Positions 35,742 to 45,214 of a stretch of DNA of 64,000 nt are shown one piece after another; positions within the stretch are counted from its first letter, which is position 1, and each line of letters begins with the position of its first letter. The translations under genes and the position numbers were made by a program. The notes below the pieces were generated by a model. It made no database searches, had not been told where the DNA came from, and saw only the letters and a list, made by a program, of their open reading frames with translations. Origin of the DNA: Ensifer adhaerens (lineage in GTDB: Bacteria > Pseudomonadota > Alphaproteobacteria > Rhizobiales > Rhizobiaceae); assembly GCF_020035535.1 (NCBI RefSeq), contig NZ_CP083349.1, positions 806,001-870,000 on the forward strand. The letters run 5' to 3'.

Positions 35742-35850
35742 GCCCACGCACCTGGCTTTCCGCTCCGGATCCAGGCGCGAAATCATCGACAACTAAACAT
35801 AAACAGTAAGCCGCGTCGGCAGGCGTCGAGCGGCAATAGGAGATTGCGCC

Positions 35851-36210
35851 ATGACGAAAATCACAGGTGGCATCAACATCGCCGTGAAGGTCCCCTCGCA
35901 TCAATACGAGGCGGTCATCGCCTTCTATCGCGACACGGTCGGTCTCGAGCCCATCGAGGAAAAGCTGCCGGCCATCGGCTTCAAGCTAGGTCCCAACCAG
36001 CTCTGGATCGACGAGGCGTCGAATTTCAGCCAGGCCGAGGTCTGGCTCGAACTCTTTACCGATGACCATGTGGGCGCGCTGGATCATCTCGCCACGAGCG
36101 GCGTTGTGCGCTGTGATGCGGTAGAAGATCTTGGCGAAGGCTTTCGCGGCGGCTGGATCATGAACCCGGCCAACATCGTCCACATGGTGCGGACGCCGGA
36201 CGCCTGGTAG
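35851..36210 (+). CDS. VOC (glyoxalase/bleomycin resistance fold) protein
   Basis: A 119-residue one-module VOC protein. It begins ITGGINIAVKVPSHQYEAVIAFYRDTVGLEPIE and contains the second half-site WLELFTDDHVGALDHLA (quoted in short parts). Acidic and histidine residues could bind metal, but the pattern is incomplete. Substrate unknown. It follows the AHSA1 gene by 109 bases in the same direction and could be co-transcribed with it. TAGGAGA precedes the ATG. Confidence 0.8.
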   Translation: MTKITGGINIAVKVPSHQYEAVIAFYRDTVGLEPIEEKLPAIGFKLGPNQLWIDEASNFSQAEVWLELFTDDHVGALDHLATSGVVRCDAVEDLGEGFRGGWIMNPANIVHMVRTPDAW

Positions 36211-36238
36211 GCGCGCCCGGCATTCCGCCGAGCAGGTA

Positions 36239-36982
36239 TCAGTAGACCGGCGGCAGGCCGCCATTGGCAGCGCTTGCCATCGGGATGCCGCCGGCCGGCT
36301 CGGTCATCGGCGGTTCCGTCTGCAGCACGACGACGCGTGAGTCGAGCGGCACGCGGCTGTAGAGGTCAATGATGTCGGGATTGAAGAGGCGGATGCAGCC
36401 GCTCGACACCGCCTTGCCGATCGACCAGGCCTCGGTGGTGCCGTGGATGCGGAACAGCGTGTCGCGGTTGCCCTGGAAAAGGTAGAGCGCGCGCGGCCCG
36501 AGAGGATTGCGCACGCCCGGTTCCATGCCGCCAGCAAGCGGGCCGTAGCGTTCAGGCTCGCGTTCGACCATGCTTTGCGTCGGCGTCCAGCGCGGCCATT
36601 CGGATTTGCGCGCGATGCGCGCTTCGCCTTCGAACTCCAGGCCGGCCTTGCCGACGCCGATGCCGTAGCGCATCGCCATGCCGCCATCCTGCACGAGATA
36701 GAGGAACCGGTTCTGGGTGTCGATGATGATCGTGCCCGGCGGCTCGTGCGTCTGGTAGGCGACCTGCTGGCGCAGATAGCGCTTGTCGACCTTGCTGATG
36801 TCGATCGCATCCAGCGGGAATTTTTCATTCGGCAGCGGCCCGTACATCGCCACATAGTATGGATCCGGCCCCTTCGGCTTGGCCGGCCCCGAGGTGGTGA
36901 CGCAACTAGCGAGCGTCGAGGTGGCGAGAAGAAGGGCGAAGAGCTGCGCCAGGCGGCCGGCGCTGTTCCGGGACACACACAT
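36239..36982 (-). CDS. L,D-transpeptidase (YkuD) lipoprotein
   Basis: A 247-residue lipoprotein. A signal peptide with lipobox LASC (LLATSTLASC) indicates lipid anchoring, and the YkuD domain occupies about 70-220. The catalytic motif HGTTEAWSIGKAVSSGCIRL carries the conserved His and Cys. It forms 3-3 cross-links in peptidoglycan or attaches proteins to it. Rhizobiales have many paralogues, important for their polar growth. The start at 36982 is chosen for the signal peptide, although the frame is open to 37099. It converges with the VOC gene and diverges from recO. Confidence 0.9.
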   Translation of the reverse strand: MCVSRNSAGRLAQLFALLLATSTLASCVTTSGPAKPKGPDPYYVAMYGPLPNEKFPLDAIDISKVDKRYLRQQVAYQTHEPPGTIIIDTQNRFLYLVQDGGMAMRYGIGVGKAGLEFEGEARIARKSEWPRWTPTQSMVEREPERYGPLAGGMEPGVRNPLGPRALYLFQGNRDTLFRIHGTTEAWSIGKAVSSGCIRLFNPDIIDLYSRVPLDSRVVVLQTEPPMTEPAGGIPMASAANGGLPPVY

Positions 36983-37192
36983 AATGAAATTTTTATCCTG
37001 CTGATTGTCTTTTGGGCGGGAGGCACGGCTTTTGCCGCCCTTCCGTTCTAATGTCAAAGACGGCGTCGGGGCGGCGACAGCATGTCGCAAATGAGGCAAC
37101 CAGCGAGTGTGGCCGAAAGGCGACAGTCACCCGGATGCCCACCCCTGCAAGATCGCTTGATCCGCTTTCTATCGCGGGTGTATGCCATAGCC

Positions 37193-37939
37193 ATGCAATG
37201 GAGCGATCAGGCCATCATTCTCGGGATCCGGCGGCACGGCGAAAGCTCGGCCATCGTGGAGGTTATGAGCGCTACCCACGGCCGACATCTCGGCATGGTG
37301 CGCTCGGGTCGCTCGCGCATGATGCAGCCGGTTCTGCAGCCGGGCAATTCGGTGGAAGTCACCTGGCGCGCCCGGCTTGACGAGCATATGGGCGAATTCC
37401 GCATCGAACCTGTGGAACTGCGCGCCGCCCGTCTGATGGAGACGGCGACTTCGGTCTACGGTATCCAGGCGCTCGGAGCGCTCCTGCGGCTGCTTCCCGA
37501 GCGTGACCCGCATCCGCATCTCTATGAGGCGCTGACGGTCATTGTCGATCATCTCGCCGATCCCGCCGATGCCGGCGAATTGTTCGTGCGCTTCGAACTT
37601 GCGGTGCTCAACGACCTCGGCTTCGGGCTCGATCTCACGGAATGCGTGGCAACCGGCACCCGCACCGAACTCGTCTACGTCTCGCCGAAATCGGGCAGGG
37701 CGGTCTGCCGGGAGGCGGGAGAGCGTTATGCCGACCGCATGCTGGCGCTGCCAGATTTCCTTTCGGCCGAAGCGCGAAGGGCTGCAGATCACGACAGTCT
37801 TGCCGCCGCCTTCCGCCTGACCGCCTTCTTCCTCAATCGCCATGTCTACGAGCCGCGCGGCCTCGATGTTTCCTCGGCGCGCGACGGCTTCGTCCATGCG
37901 GCGCTCAAGGCGCTGAAAACGCAGTCCTCCGCCGCCTGA
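37193..37939 (+). CDS. recO: DNA repair protein RecO
   Basis: A 248-residue RecFOR-pathway mediator that loads RecA on SSB-coated DNA. It begins [25 protein letters not shown], an OB-fold, and has a helical C-terminal domain with [19 protein letters not shown]. The zinc-cysteine cluster of some RecO proteins is not evident. The start at 37193 matches the family N-terminus. The thioesterase gene follows after 22 bases and is probably co-transcribed. Confidence 0.95.
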   Translation: MQWSDQAIILGIRRHGESSAIVEVMSATHGRHLGMVRSGRSRMMQPVLQPGNSVEVTWRARLDEHMGEFRIEPVELRAARLMETATSVYGIQALGALLRLLPERDPHPHLYEALTVIVDHLADPADAGELFVRFELAVLNDLGFGLDLTECVATGTRTELVYVSPKSGRAVCREAGERYADRMLALPDFLSAEARRAADHDSLAAAFRLTAFFLNRHVYEPRGLDVSSARDGFVHAALKALKTQSSAA

Positions 37940-37961
37940 TTCCAATCCCCAGGAGTATCGA

Positions 37962-38471
37962 ATGGTTCAAGAACTGTATCCCGGCATGTCCGTATCCGGT
38001 ATCGGCGTCCTGTCGCTCGACCGCGTCGCCCGTGATGGCGGCCTCAAGGCGATGCAGGACCTGTTGAGCGGCGACCTGCCGGCCCCACCGATGTCGAAGA
38101 CATTGAAGTTCGGGCTAAGCGAAGTGGAGGAGGGCCGGGTTGTCTTCAAGGGATTGCCGACCGAGGAGCATCTCAATCCGCTCGGCACGGTGCATGGTGG
38201 ATGGACGGCGACGATCATGGATTCTGCCCTCGGCTGCGCGGTTTTCACCACGGTGAAACCGGGCGAAGCCTATACGACCGTCGAGTTCAAGGTGAACCTC
38301 GTGCGGCCGTTGCTTCCGGGCACGGGCGAAGTCTTCTGCGAGGGGCGTATCGTCCATCGCGGTCGCACGATCGCGACGTCCGAAGCCTGGCTGCGCGACG
38401 TCAACGGCAAACTGCTGGCCCATGGCACCGAGACTTGCGCGATCTTTCCGATCGACAATCTGCGGCGCTAA
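37962..38471 (+). CDS. PaaI-type hotdog thioesterase
   Basis: A 169-residue hotdog-fold protein. The signature NPLGTVHGGWTATIMDSALG contains the HGG and the catalytic acidic residue, and TVEFKVNLVRPL forms the central strand. It probably hydrolyses aryl- or acyl-CoA thioesters; no phenylacetate genes are near. AGGAG lies eight bases before the ATG, 22 bases after recO. Confidence 0.88.
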   Translation: MVQELYPGMSVSGIGVLSLDRVARDGGLKAMQDLLSGDLPAPPMSKTLKFGLSEVEEGRVVFKGLPTEEHLNPLGTVHGGWTATIMDSALGCAVFTTVKPGEAYTTVEFKVNLVRPLLPGTGEVFCEGRIVHRGRTIATSEAWLRDVNGKLLAHGTETCAIFPIDNLRR

Positions 38472-38486
38472 AACCAGAAAAGAAGA

Positions 38487-38512
38487 CGCCGCGCGATGCG
38501 ATGCGCGCGGCG
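38487..38512. terminator. GC hairpin between convergent thioesterase and phoX
   Basis: CGCCGCGC (38487-38494) and GCGCGGCG (38505-38512) pair perfectly around a 10-base loop. No T tract. It could serve both directions. Confidence 0.45.
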
Positions 38513-38537
38513 CTGCTCTCATTGATCGCGGCTCTTG

Positions 38538-40550
38538 TCAGCCGATCCGTCCGCCGCCCTTTTTGGTGACGGCGACGACCGCCGGGCGAACCGGCATGTC
38601 GTCCCTAAAGTCCGGCCAGCGTGTGGCCGGCGTCTCGTAAGTTGCAAGGCCAGCGTCGCCCGGGTGCTGGACGGCGAGGAAGAAGGTGTCCGAGGTCGGG
38701 TTGAAGCAGGGGCCGCACATTTCGGCGCCAACAGGAACGCGGAAAAAGAGCTTCGACGTGCCGCGGGCGGCGCCATCCGTGTCGATCGCCCAGATGCCGT
38801 CGGCGCGGCCGGTGTCCTTCTCATTGTTGCCATCGGTCGAAACCCAGAGGCGGCCGTCGGTGTCGATCGCGCAGTTGTCGGGCATGCCGAACCAGCCGTT
38901 CTTGGTGGTCGCGGTCGAGAACGAGGCGCCGACCTCGGCAACAGCAGGGTCGCCGCACTTCAGGAGCACGTCCCAGCGGCTCTTCAGCGAGGCAAAGTCG
39001 CCATCGGTTTCGGTGATCTCGACGATGTGGCCGAAGGCGTTCTTGGCGCGCGGGTTGGCGGCGTCGACTTCTTCTGCCTTGCGCTTCGTGTTGTTGGTCA
39101 GCATCACGTAGACCTTGCCCGTCTTGGGGTTCGGCTGGACGTCTTCCGGACGGTCCATCTTGGTGGCACCAAGCGCGTCGGAGACAAGGCGGGTGTTGAT
39201 CAGCACGTCGGCCTGCGAGGCAAATCCGTTGGCTTCGGTCAGCGGGCCCTCGCCGTGCGTCAGCGGCATCCAGGTGACGGTACCGTCTTCGTCGAACTTG
39301 GCGACATAGAGCGTGCCCTCGTCGAAGAGGTCCATGTTGGCGGCGCGGTCGTCAGGGTTGAAGGTGCCCTTGGTTACGAACTTGTAGACATAGTCGTAGC
39401 GCTCGTCGTCACCGGAATAGAGCACGACGCGACCGTCCTTGTTGACGATTGATTCGCAGCCTTCGTGCTTGAAGCGGCCTAGGGCGGTGCGCTTCTTTGG
39501 CACGGACGTCGGATCCAGCGCGTCGACTTCGACGATCCAGCCGAAACGATTGGCTTCGTTCGGCTCCTTGGAAACGTCGAACCGGTCGTAGAAGGACGCC
39601 CATTCGTACTGGCCGCCCGGTGCGCCCAGGCGCTTCAGCTGCTTGTATTCCGGATGGTCCTCGGCGATCTCGCCGCCGAAATAGCCGTTGAAGTTTTCTT
39701 CGGCCATCATGTAGGTGCCCCAGGCGGTGACGCCGCCGGCGCAGTTGTTGAGCGTGCCGAACACCTTCTTTCCGGTCGGGTCGGACGGCGTCTTCAGGCG
39801 GTCGTGACCGGCGGCCGGGCCGGTGATCTGCATCGCGGTGTTGACGGTGATGCGACGGTTGTTCTTGCCGTCGAGTACCGGCTGCCACTTACCGTCGACC
39901 TTGCGGATCTCGATGATCGTGCCTCCGTGTGCCGCCATCTCGATGTCGACCAGTTCCTTGGTATACTCGCCGAGAACGACCTTCTCTTCTTCGACCTCCT
40001 TGCCGTCCTTGGTTACCTTTTCCTTCACCACGCTGGCGAAGGCCGGGAACATCAGCTCGGCATTGGTATATTCGTGGTTGACGACCAGGAGGCCGTGGTC
40101 GGCGCTACCCTCGAGCGGGATGAAGCCGACATAGTCGTTGTTGTAGCCGAAGAGTTTTTCCTGGGCGGCGGCCGTCTGGTTCTTCGGGTCGAACTCCGGG
40201 CTGTCGGCGAAGATCTTGTCGCCCCAGCGCAAAAGGATATCCGCGTCATACCCTTCGGCGACATGGTGCTTCTCGTCGACGCCGGCTTCGATCTCGGTGA
40301 AGTCGAAGCGCGAGCCTTCCTCGGCGCGTGCTTCGTCAGCAGTCAGGAGAGCGAGCGGGCTGACCGTCGTCGAGATCGCGGCGACTGCGAGCGAGCCGCC
40401 GATGAAGGAGCGGCGCGAGAAGCGGCGATGGATGATGTCGCCCATCGTCGGGTTGGTGGAACAGTTGTGGCCGATGTCTTCCAGCTCTTCCCTGCGTTCC
40501 GTCAGCGTCTTGAATTCGGTCTCTTCCGTCTGGGCGAGATGCTTGTCCAT
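38538..40550 (-). CDS. phoX: PhoX-family alkaline phosphatase, Tat-exported
   Basis: A 670-residue periplasmic enzyme of the PhoX/DUF839 family, which uses iron and calcium to release phosphate from organic esters. A long charged N-terminus leads to a twin-arginine signal (FSRRSFIGGSLAVAAIS, about residues 49-65). NNDYVGFIPLEG and LLVVNHEYTNAELMFP are typical of the mature domain, with NCAGGVTAWGTYMMAEENFNG further on (quoted: NCAGGVTAWGT). AGGAG precedes the ATG at 40550. Upstream there are Pho-box-like half-sites CTGTCAC and CTGTAAT on the minus strand, but no proper paired box. Confidence 0.93.
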   Translation of the reverse strand: MDKHLAQTEETEFKTLTERREELEDIGHNCSTNPTMGDIIHRRFSRRSFIGGSLAVAAISTTVSPLALLTADEARAEEGSRFDFTEIEAGVDEKHHVAEGYDADILLRWGDKIFADSPEFDPKNQTAAAQEKLFGYNNDYVGFIPLEGSADHGLLVVNHEYTNAELMFPAFASVVKEKVTKDGKEVEEEKVVLGEYTKELVDIEMAAHGGTIIEIRKVDGKWQPVLDGKNNRRITVNTAMQITGPAAGHDRLKTPSDPTGKKVFGTLNNCAGGVTAWGTYMMAEENFNGYFGGEIAEDHPEYKQLKRLGAPGGQYEWASFYDRFDVSKEPNEANRFGWIVEVDALDPTSVPKKRTALGRFKHEGCESIVNKDGRVVLYSGDDERYDYVYKFVTKGTFNPDDRAANMDLFDEGTLYVAKFDEDGTVTWMPLTHGEGPLTEANGFASQADVLINTRLVSDALGATKMDRPEDVQPNPKTGKVYVMLTNNTKRKAEEVDAANPRAKNAFGHIVEITETDGDFASLKSRWDVLLKCGDPAVAEVGASFSTATTKNGWFGMPDNCAIDTDGRLWVSTDGNNEKDTGRADGIWAIDTDGAARGTSKLFFRVPVGAEMCGPCFNPTSDTFFLAVQHPGDAGLATYETPATRWPDFRDDMPVRPAVVAVTKKGGGRIG

Positions 40551-40745
40551 GATCGGGTCTCCTGTTGAACGATGGAAACCACCGCGCGAGACAGCGGTGT
40601 TCATCCGCCTGTACCAGCTGCCCGGTGACAGTTCTGCGACATTTCCGTGAAGAGATTACAGCGCTCGGACGTCTATGGATTTGGTGACCGCGCAAAAGTT
40701 TGTATGGTTGCGCCGAGCACGCCAGTGCGACCGTCAGGGGAATAC

Positions 40746-43562
40746 ATGTTCGAACTCTTTGCCTTTGTTGCCTTTATCCTCGCTCTTTCCGCCTTCGCCG
40801 GCGGTCGCAAGACGGCCGAGCGACTGGGGGCCGAAATCGCCGCGCTGAAGGCGGAGGTCGCAAGGCTGAAGGCCTCTTCGGGCGAAGGCATTCATGGCGA
40901 ATCAACGAGCGAAGAGCTGGCAGCCGCGCCCGAATTGCCGGTGGAACCGGAGACGGTCGAGGATACCGGCGGCGACCTAGCGGCCAGCGCGGCCGAGGGC
41001 GCCCGCATCTTCGGTGGCGAGGAGAAGGCGGCGGATATCGAAGTCGAAGAGACGATTGTTGCCAGCACGGAAGCGCCACAGCCGGTTCCGGCGGCGCCCC
41101 GTCAGACCGAAAGCCTGGAAAGCCGTCTCGGCGCGCGTTGGGCCGTCTGGGTCGGTGGCATCGCGCTCGCGCTCGGCGGCGTCTTCATGGTCAAATATTC
41201 GATCGATGCCGGTCTCTTGAGCCCCGCGGTTCGCCTGACGCTCGCTGCCCTTTTCGGCCTCTTGCTGATGGCGGCAGGCGAGGTCATCCGCAGGCGCGCG
41301 GTGCCCGTGATCGCCAATGAATTCCAGAATGCGATGATCCCCGGCATCCTGACTGCCGCCGGTGCCGTCACTCTCTTCGGGGTCGCCTATGCGGCCTACG
41401 GCATCTACGGCTATATCGGCACAGGTACGGCATTCGTGCTGCTGGCCGCGATTTCGCTGGCGACCGTTGGCCTGTCGCTGCTGCACGGGCAGGCGCTCGC
41501 CGGCCTCGGCCTGCTTGCCTCGCTCGCAACGCCGGCGCTGGTCTCGAGCGGCGAGCCGCGCCCCTGGGTGCTTTTCGGCTTTCTCTCGGTCGTCTGGCTG
41601 GCGACGCTTTCTGCCTCGCGGCTGCGCAGCTGGACCGTGGTTCCGACTTTGGCCAATATCGGCATCGGGCTGTGGGGGCTGGCTTACATCGCCGCGACCT
41701 CGCCATTCGAGCCGTTGCCGGTCGCGTTCGCACTGCTGGTGATGATCGTTGGTACCGGCCTCATCTGGCCCGGTGCCACGGCGCCGGCGCCGGCGCCCGA
41801 AGTGCCCGAAGGAGCGGAGCGACGCGGTGCCGTTGCCGGACCATGGGAGCGGCTCTTTATCCCGGCGCATGCGGCGATCTCCATTTCCGCGGCGATCACC
41901 GCAACGGTGCTTGCGCTCCTCCTCATCAGCCCGGCGGTGGCCGCGGTCAAATATCCGGTGGCGGAATTTGCCGTCGTCATTGCGGCGCTGGCAGCCCTTG
42001 GGGCATGGCGGCCGACGGCGGTCTACCCCGCCGCGCTTTCGGCGGTCGGCGCTGTCGCCGGCGTCTGGAGCCTGACGGCGCTGAGCGGCGTGCTCGCCTA
42101 TCTCGATCCCTCACTGGCCGACGCCCTGCCGACGATCGTGCTGCCCGGGCGGACGGCCATGATCACGGCAATGCTGCTTGCGGCGCTGTTCGTCGTGCTC
42201 GGCGGCTTCGTGCTGTCGCGCCGTCTCGTCACTCATCCGCAATATTCGACGCTCTGGGCAGGAATTGCCGCGATCGTCCCGATCGCGCTTACCGCCATGT
42301 CGTTCGTGATGACCGGCAATTATGCCTTCGACCTGCCGCACGGCCTGTTCTCGCTCGTCGCCGGGGCCGCGCTGCTTGGGCTGGCGGATTGGCTCTACCG
42401 CCGCGACGGCGAGGTGGAGGCGCGCGAAACGGCGGCCGGACTGCTGGTGGCCGGCTCGTTCGCGTTCTTCGTCCTCACGCTTCATGCTTGGACGGACGGG
42501 CTCGTGACGACGCTTGCGATTGCGGTGCTCGGAACGGCCTATGCGCTCGCGACCCGCATCCGCACCTGGCCGATCCTGCCTTGGATGACCGGTGCGGCGG
42601 CCGTTGTCGTTCTCGGGCGCATCGCTTGGGAACCGACGATCGTTGGCGCAGGCAATCTCGGCACCACGCCCGTCTTCAACGCACTCTTGCCGGGCTACGG
42701 CATACCTGCGGTGCTGCTTGCGGGCTCCGCCTACTTCCTGAGATCCTGGCCTGGCACGCGGGTGCGCAACCTTTTACAGGCGCTTGCCAGCCTCTTCGTG
42801 CTGTTGACGCTCGCGATCCTGGTGCGTCATGCGATGAACGGCGGCGTGCTCGACAGCGCGGTGCCGACACTCGGCGAGCAGTCGATCTACACGCTGCTGG
42901 CAATCGGTGCCTCGGCCATTTTCATGAGCCTCGATTTGAAGTCGCCGAGCCCGGTTTTCCGCTATGGCGGCATGGGCCTCGGCGTGCTCTCGATGCTGTC
43001 GGTGCTTTCTGCGCATCTTCTTGGCCTCAACCCCTATTTCAGCGGGGAACTTCTCGGCCATATCCCATTCTTCGATCTGCTCTTGATCGGCTATTTGCTG
43101 CCAGGGCTCGGCTATGCGGGGCTCGCCTGGTATGCGCGCGACAAGCGGCCCTTGCCCTATGTCATGGCGCTTGCGGTCAGCGGCGCGGTTCTCGCCTTCG
43201 CCTGGGCAAGTCTCACGGTCCGCCGTGTCTGGCAGGGGGAAAACATCGCGGACTGGAAGGGCTTCCTGCAGGGCGAGACCTACACCTATTCGGTCGTCTG
43301 GCTGCTGCTCGGCGTGCTGTTGCTCGTGCTCGGCTCGCGCTTCCACGCCAAGAGCATCCGCATTGCCTCGGCCGTTCTCGTCTTCGTCGCCGTGCTGAAG
43401 GTGTTCCTGATCGACATGTCCAACCTCGAAGGTTTCCTGCGGGCCCTGTCCTTCATCGGACTTGGCGGGGTATTGATCGGGATAGGACTCTTCTATCAGA
43501 AGATTCTTTCCGGTGTCGGCGTCGCATCAACGGTGCCGACAAGTTCTGCCGAGCAGCAATAG
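40746..43562 (+). CDS. DUF2339 polytopic membrane protein
   Basis: A 938-residue inner-membrane protein. A membrane anchor and a short coiled coil (about residues 1-50, RLGAEIAALKAEVARLKAS) are followed by an acidic linker (to about 120). The family start SLESRLGARWAVWVGGIALALGG comes next, then some two dozen hydrophobic segments to the C-terminus. DUF2339 proteins are uncharacterised large membrane proteins. AGGGGAA precedes the ATG at 40746. An HD-domain gene follows after six bases, so the two are surely co-expressed. Confidence 0.88.
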   Translation: MFELFAFVAFILALSAFAGGRKTAERLGAEIAALKAEVARLKASSGEGIHGESTSEELAAAPELPVEPETVEDTGGDLAASAAEGARIFGGEEKAADIEVEETIVASTEAPQPVPAAPRQTESLESRLGARWAVWVGGIALALGGVFMVKYSIDAGLLSPAVRLTLAALFGLLLMAAGEVIRRRAVPVIANEFQNAMIPGILTAAGAVTLFGVAYAAYGIYGYIGTGTAFVLLAAISLATVGLSLLHGQALAGLGLLASLATPALVSSGEPRPWVLFGFLSVVWLATLSASRLRSWTVVPTLANIGIGLWGLAYIAATSPFEPLPVAFALLVMIVGTGLIWPGATAPAPAPEVPEGAERRGAVAGPWERLFIPAHAAISISAAITATVLALLLISPAVAAVKYPVAEFAVVIAALAALGAWRPTAVYPAALSAVGAVAGVWSLTALSGVLAYLDPSLADALPTIVLPGRTAMITAMLLAALFVVLGGFVLSRRLVTHPQYSTLWAGIAAIVPIALTAMSFVMTGNYAFDLPHGLFSLVAGAALLGLADWLYRRDGEVEARETAAGLLVAGSFAFFVLTLHAWTDGLVTTLAIAVLGTAYALATRIRTWPILPWMTGAAAVVVLGRIAWEPTIVGAGNLGTTPVFNALLPGYGIPAVLLAGSAYFLRSWPGTRVRNLLQALASLFVLLTLAILVRHAMNGGVLDSAVPTLGEQSIYTLLAIGASAIFMSLDLKSPSPVFRYGGMGLGVLSMLSVLSAHLLGLNPYFSGELLGHIPFFDLLLIGYLLPGLGYAGLAWYARDKRPLPYVMALAVSGAVLAFAWASLTVRRVWQGENIADWKGFLQGETYTYSVVWLLLGVLLLVLGSRFHAKSIRIASAVLVFVAVLKVFLIDMSNLEGFLRALSFIGLGGVLIGIGLFYQKILSGVGVASTVPTSSAEQQ

Positions 43563-43568
43563 GACACC

Positions 43569-44225
43569 ATGACTCGCATTTCGAAACTGGCGGCCGCCTT
43601 CGCGCCGCATGAGGATCTCGCCGCGGTGCTGTTGCCGCATGCCTTTGCCGCCGATGACGGATCGCACGATGCCGCGCATCTGATCCGCGTCTGGAAGAAT
43701 GCTGCGCGCATCCAGGCGGAAGAGGGCGGCGATCCGCGTTCGCTCGCCGCTGCGGTGCTGCTGCATGATTGCGTCTCGGTGGAAAAGAATTCTCCATTGC
43801 GCACTGAGGCGTCGCGGTTGGCGGCGGAAAAGGCGACCGGCATTCTGCGGGAGCTTGGCTGGGATGCGGAAGAAACAGCCGCGGTGGCGCATGCCATCCT
43901 GACGCACAGTTTCTCGGCAAATATCGAGCCGGAGACGTTGGAGGCGCGGATCCTTCAGGATGCCGATCGGCTGGATGCGATCGGCATGGTCGGCGCCGCC
44001 CGCTGCTTCTATATCGCCGGGCGCATGGGGAGCGGCCTCTATGACCCGCTCGATCCGTTGGCGGAAGCGCGGGCGCTCGATGACAAGGCTTTTGCCATCG
44101 ATCATTTCGAGACCAAGCTCTTCCGGCTGGCCGATGGCTTCAAGACCGAGGCTGGCCGCCGGCTGGCGACGGAGCGCGAGCAGCGGTTGCGCGATGTGCT
44201 TGCCATGATGCTCGACGAAATCTAA
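43569..44225 (+). CDS. HD-domain metal-dependent phosphohydrolase
   Basis: A 218-residue cytoplasmic HD protein. The metal ligands are visible in order: a first His in GSHDAAHLIRVW, the HD pair in AAVLLHDCVSVEKNS, a His in AILTHSF, and an Asp in LQDADRLDAIG. The length and pattern fit the YedJ-like group of predicted nucleotide phosphohydrolases. It starts six bases after the DUF2339 gene. Substrate unknown. Confidence 0.88.
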   Translation: MTRISKLAAAFAPHEDLAAVLLPHAFAADDGSHDAAHLIRVWKNAARIQAEEGGDPRSLAAAVLLHDCVSVEKNSPLRTEASRLAAEKATGILRELGWDAEETAAVAHAILTHSFSANIEPETLEARILQDADRLDAIGMVGAARCFYIAGRMGSGLYDPLDPLAEARALDDKAFAIDHFETKLFRLADGFKTEAGRRLATEREQRLRDVLAMMLDEI

Positions 44226-44304
44226 TCCTTTCAACGGATTATGGCGGCGCTGTGAATCGGACCGTCAGGCGCTTGAATCAATTTTTGAAGATGAAGGAAT
44301 TGCC

Positions 44305-45156
44305 ATGAAGGTGACTGGCCTCAACATTCATCCGCTGAAGAGCGGCCGTGCCATCGCCCGGGACGCGATCTCCGTCAATTTCGATGGTGTCGAGGGTGAC
44401 CGGCGCTTCATGCTGATCGAACCGGACGGGCGCTTCATCACGCAACGCGAATTGCAGGCACTGGCGCAGGTCGAGGCGAGCCACATCGATGGCGGTGTGC
44501 ATCTGAGGATGGGCGAGAAGGAGATCTCTGTCCGCTTCGATCCCGACCGCCGGCTGAACGTGGTCGTTTGGGGCAGCGAGGTAGACGCCGCCGTTTCGGA
44601 CGACGCATCAGACGGGGTTCTGTCCGCATGGTTTGGCCGCCCGGTCAGGCTCGCCCACATGGATGCTTCGGCCGAACGGCTCGTCGGCGCCGAATGGGCG
44701 GGCACTGCGGCGCCCGTCGGCTTTGCGGATGGCTTCCCGATCCTGATCACCACGACCGGATCGCTTGCCGACCTCAACCGGACGCTGGCCGAAAAGGGTC
44801 AGCAACCGGTCGGCATGGATCGCTTCCGGACGAATATCCTCGTCGATTGCGACGATGCCTGGGAAGAAGATTTCTGGGAGAACGTTGAGATCGGCGGCAT
44901 CCGCTTCGATCTCGTGAAGCCCTGCGCCCGCTGCATCATGACCACGCAGGATCAGATCACCGGCGAGCGCATCGGCGGCAACCCGATCCAGGGGCTCGCG
45001 GAAAAGCGCATGTCCTCTGACCGGCGTGTGCCCGGCGTGCTCTTCGGTTGGAATGCGGTGCCGCGCAGCGAAGGCACCGTGAAGCTCGGTGACGAGGTCA
45101 AGGTCACCGGCCGACGCGGCGAGCGCTGGCCGATGAAGGTGCGGGCTTCGGCTTAG
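44305..45156 (+). CDS. MOSC-domain protein (YcbX/mARC-like)
   Basis: A 283-residue protein. The N-terminal MOSC beta-barrel (MKVTGLNIHPLKSGRAI, EGDRRFMLIEPDGRFITQRE quoted in part) is followed by the MOSC domain with the molybdenum-cofactor cysteine in LVKPCARCIMTTQD. Members reduce N-hydroxylated bases or carry molybdopterin. There is no C-terminal ferredoxin domain, unlike YcbX of E. coli, so a separate electron donor would be needed. AAGGAA precedes the ATG. A palindromic repeat follows at once. Confidence 0.88.
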   Translation: MKVTGLNIHPLKSGRAIARDAISVNFDGVEGDRRFMLIEPDGRFITQRELQALAQVEASHIDGGVHLRMGEKEISVRFDPDRRLNVVVWGSEVDAAVSDDASDGVLSAWFGRPVRLAHMDASAERLVGAEWAGTAAPVGFADGFPILITTTGSLADLNRTLAEKGQQPVGMDRFRTNILVDCDDAWEEDFWENVEIGGIRFDLVKPCARCIMTTQDQITGERIGGNPIQGLAEKRMSSDRRVPGVLFGWNAVPRSEGTVKLGDEVKVTGRRGERWPMKVRASA

Positions 45157-45163
45157 TTCAGAA

Positions 45164-45207
45164 GCAACTCCGGACGGAAAACCGTTTCGCACTTTTCCTG
45201 GATTTGC
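45164..45207. repeat. RIME-like palindromic repeat
   Basis: A 44-base palindrome. On the minus strand it reads GCAAATCCAGGAAAAGTG, then CGAAACGGTTTTCCGTCC, then GGAGTTGC. It matches the two repeats after nadC at all but about five positions. It fills the gap between the convergent MOSC and PhyH genes. Confidence 0.75.
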
Positions 45208-45214
45208 TTGGCTC

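Noticed and set aside
40621-40665. Pho box upstream of phoX
   Set aside because: Only isolated half-sites (CTGTCAC at 40631-40625 and CTGTAAT at 40661-40655, minus strand) with wrong spacing; not a convincing PhoB site.
41672-43612. A 646-codon plus-strand frame inside the DUF2339 gene
   Set aside because: Arg/Ala/Gly-rich out-of-frame translation of a GC-rich membrane gene; not a protein-like sequence.
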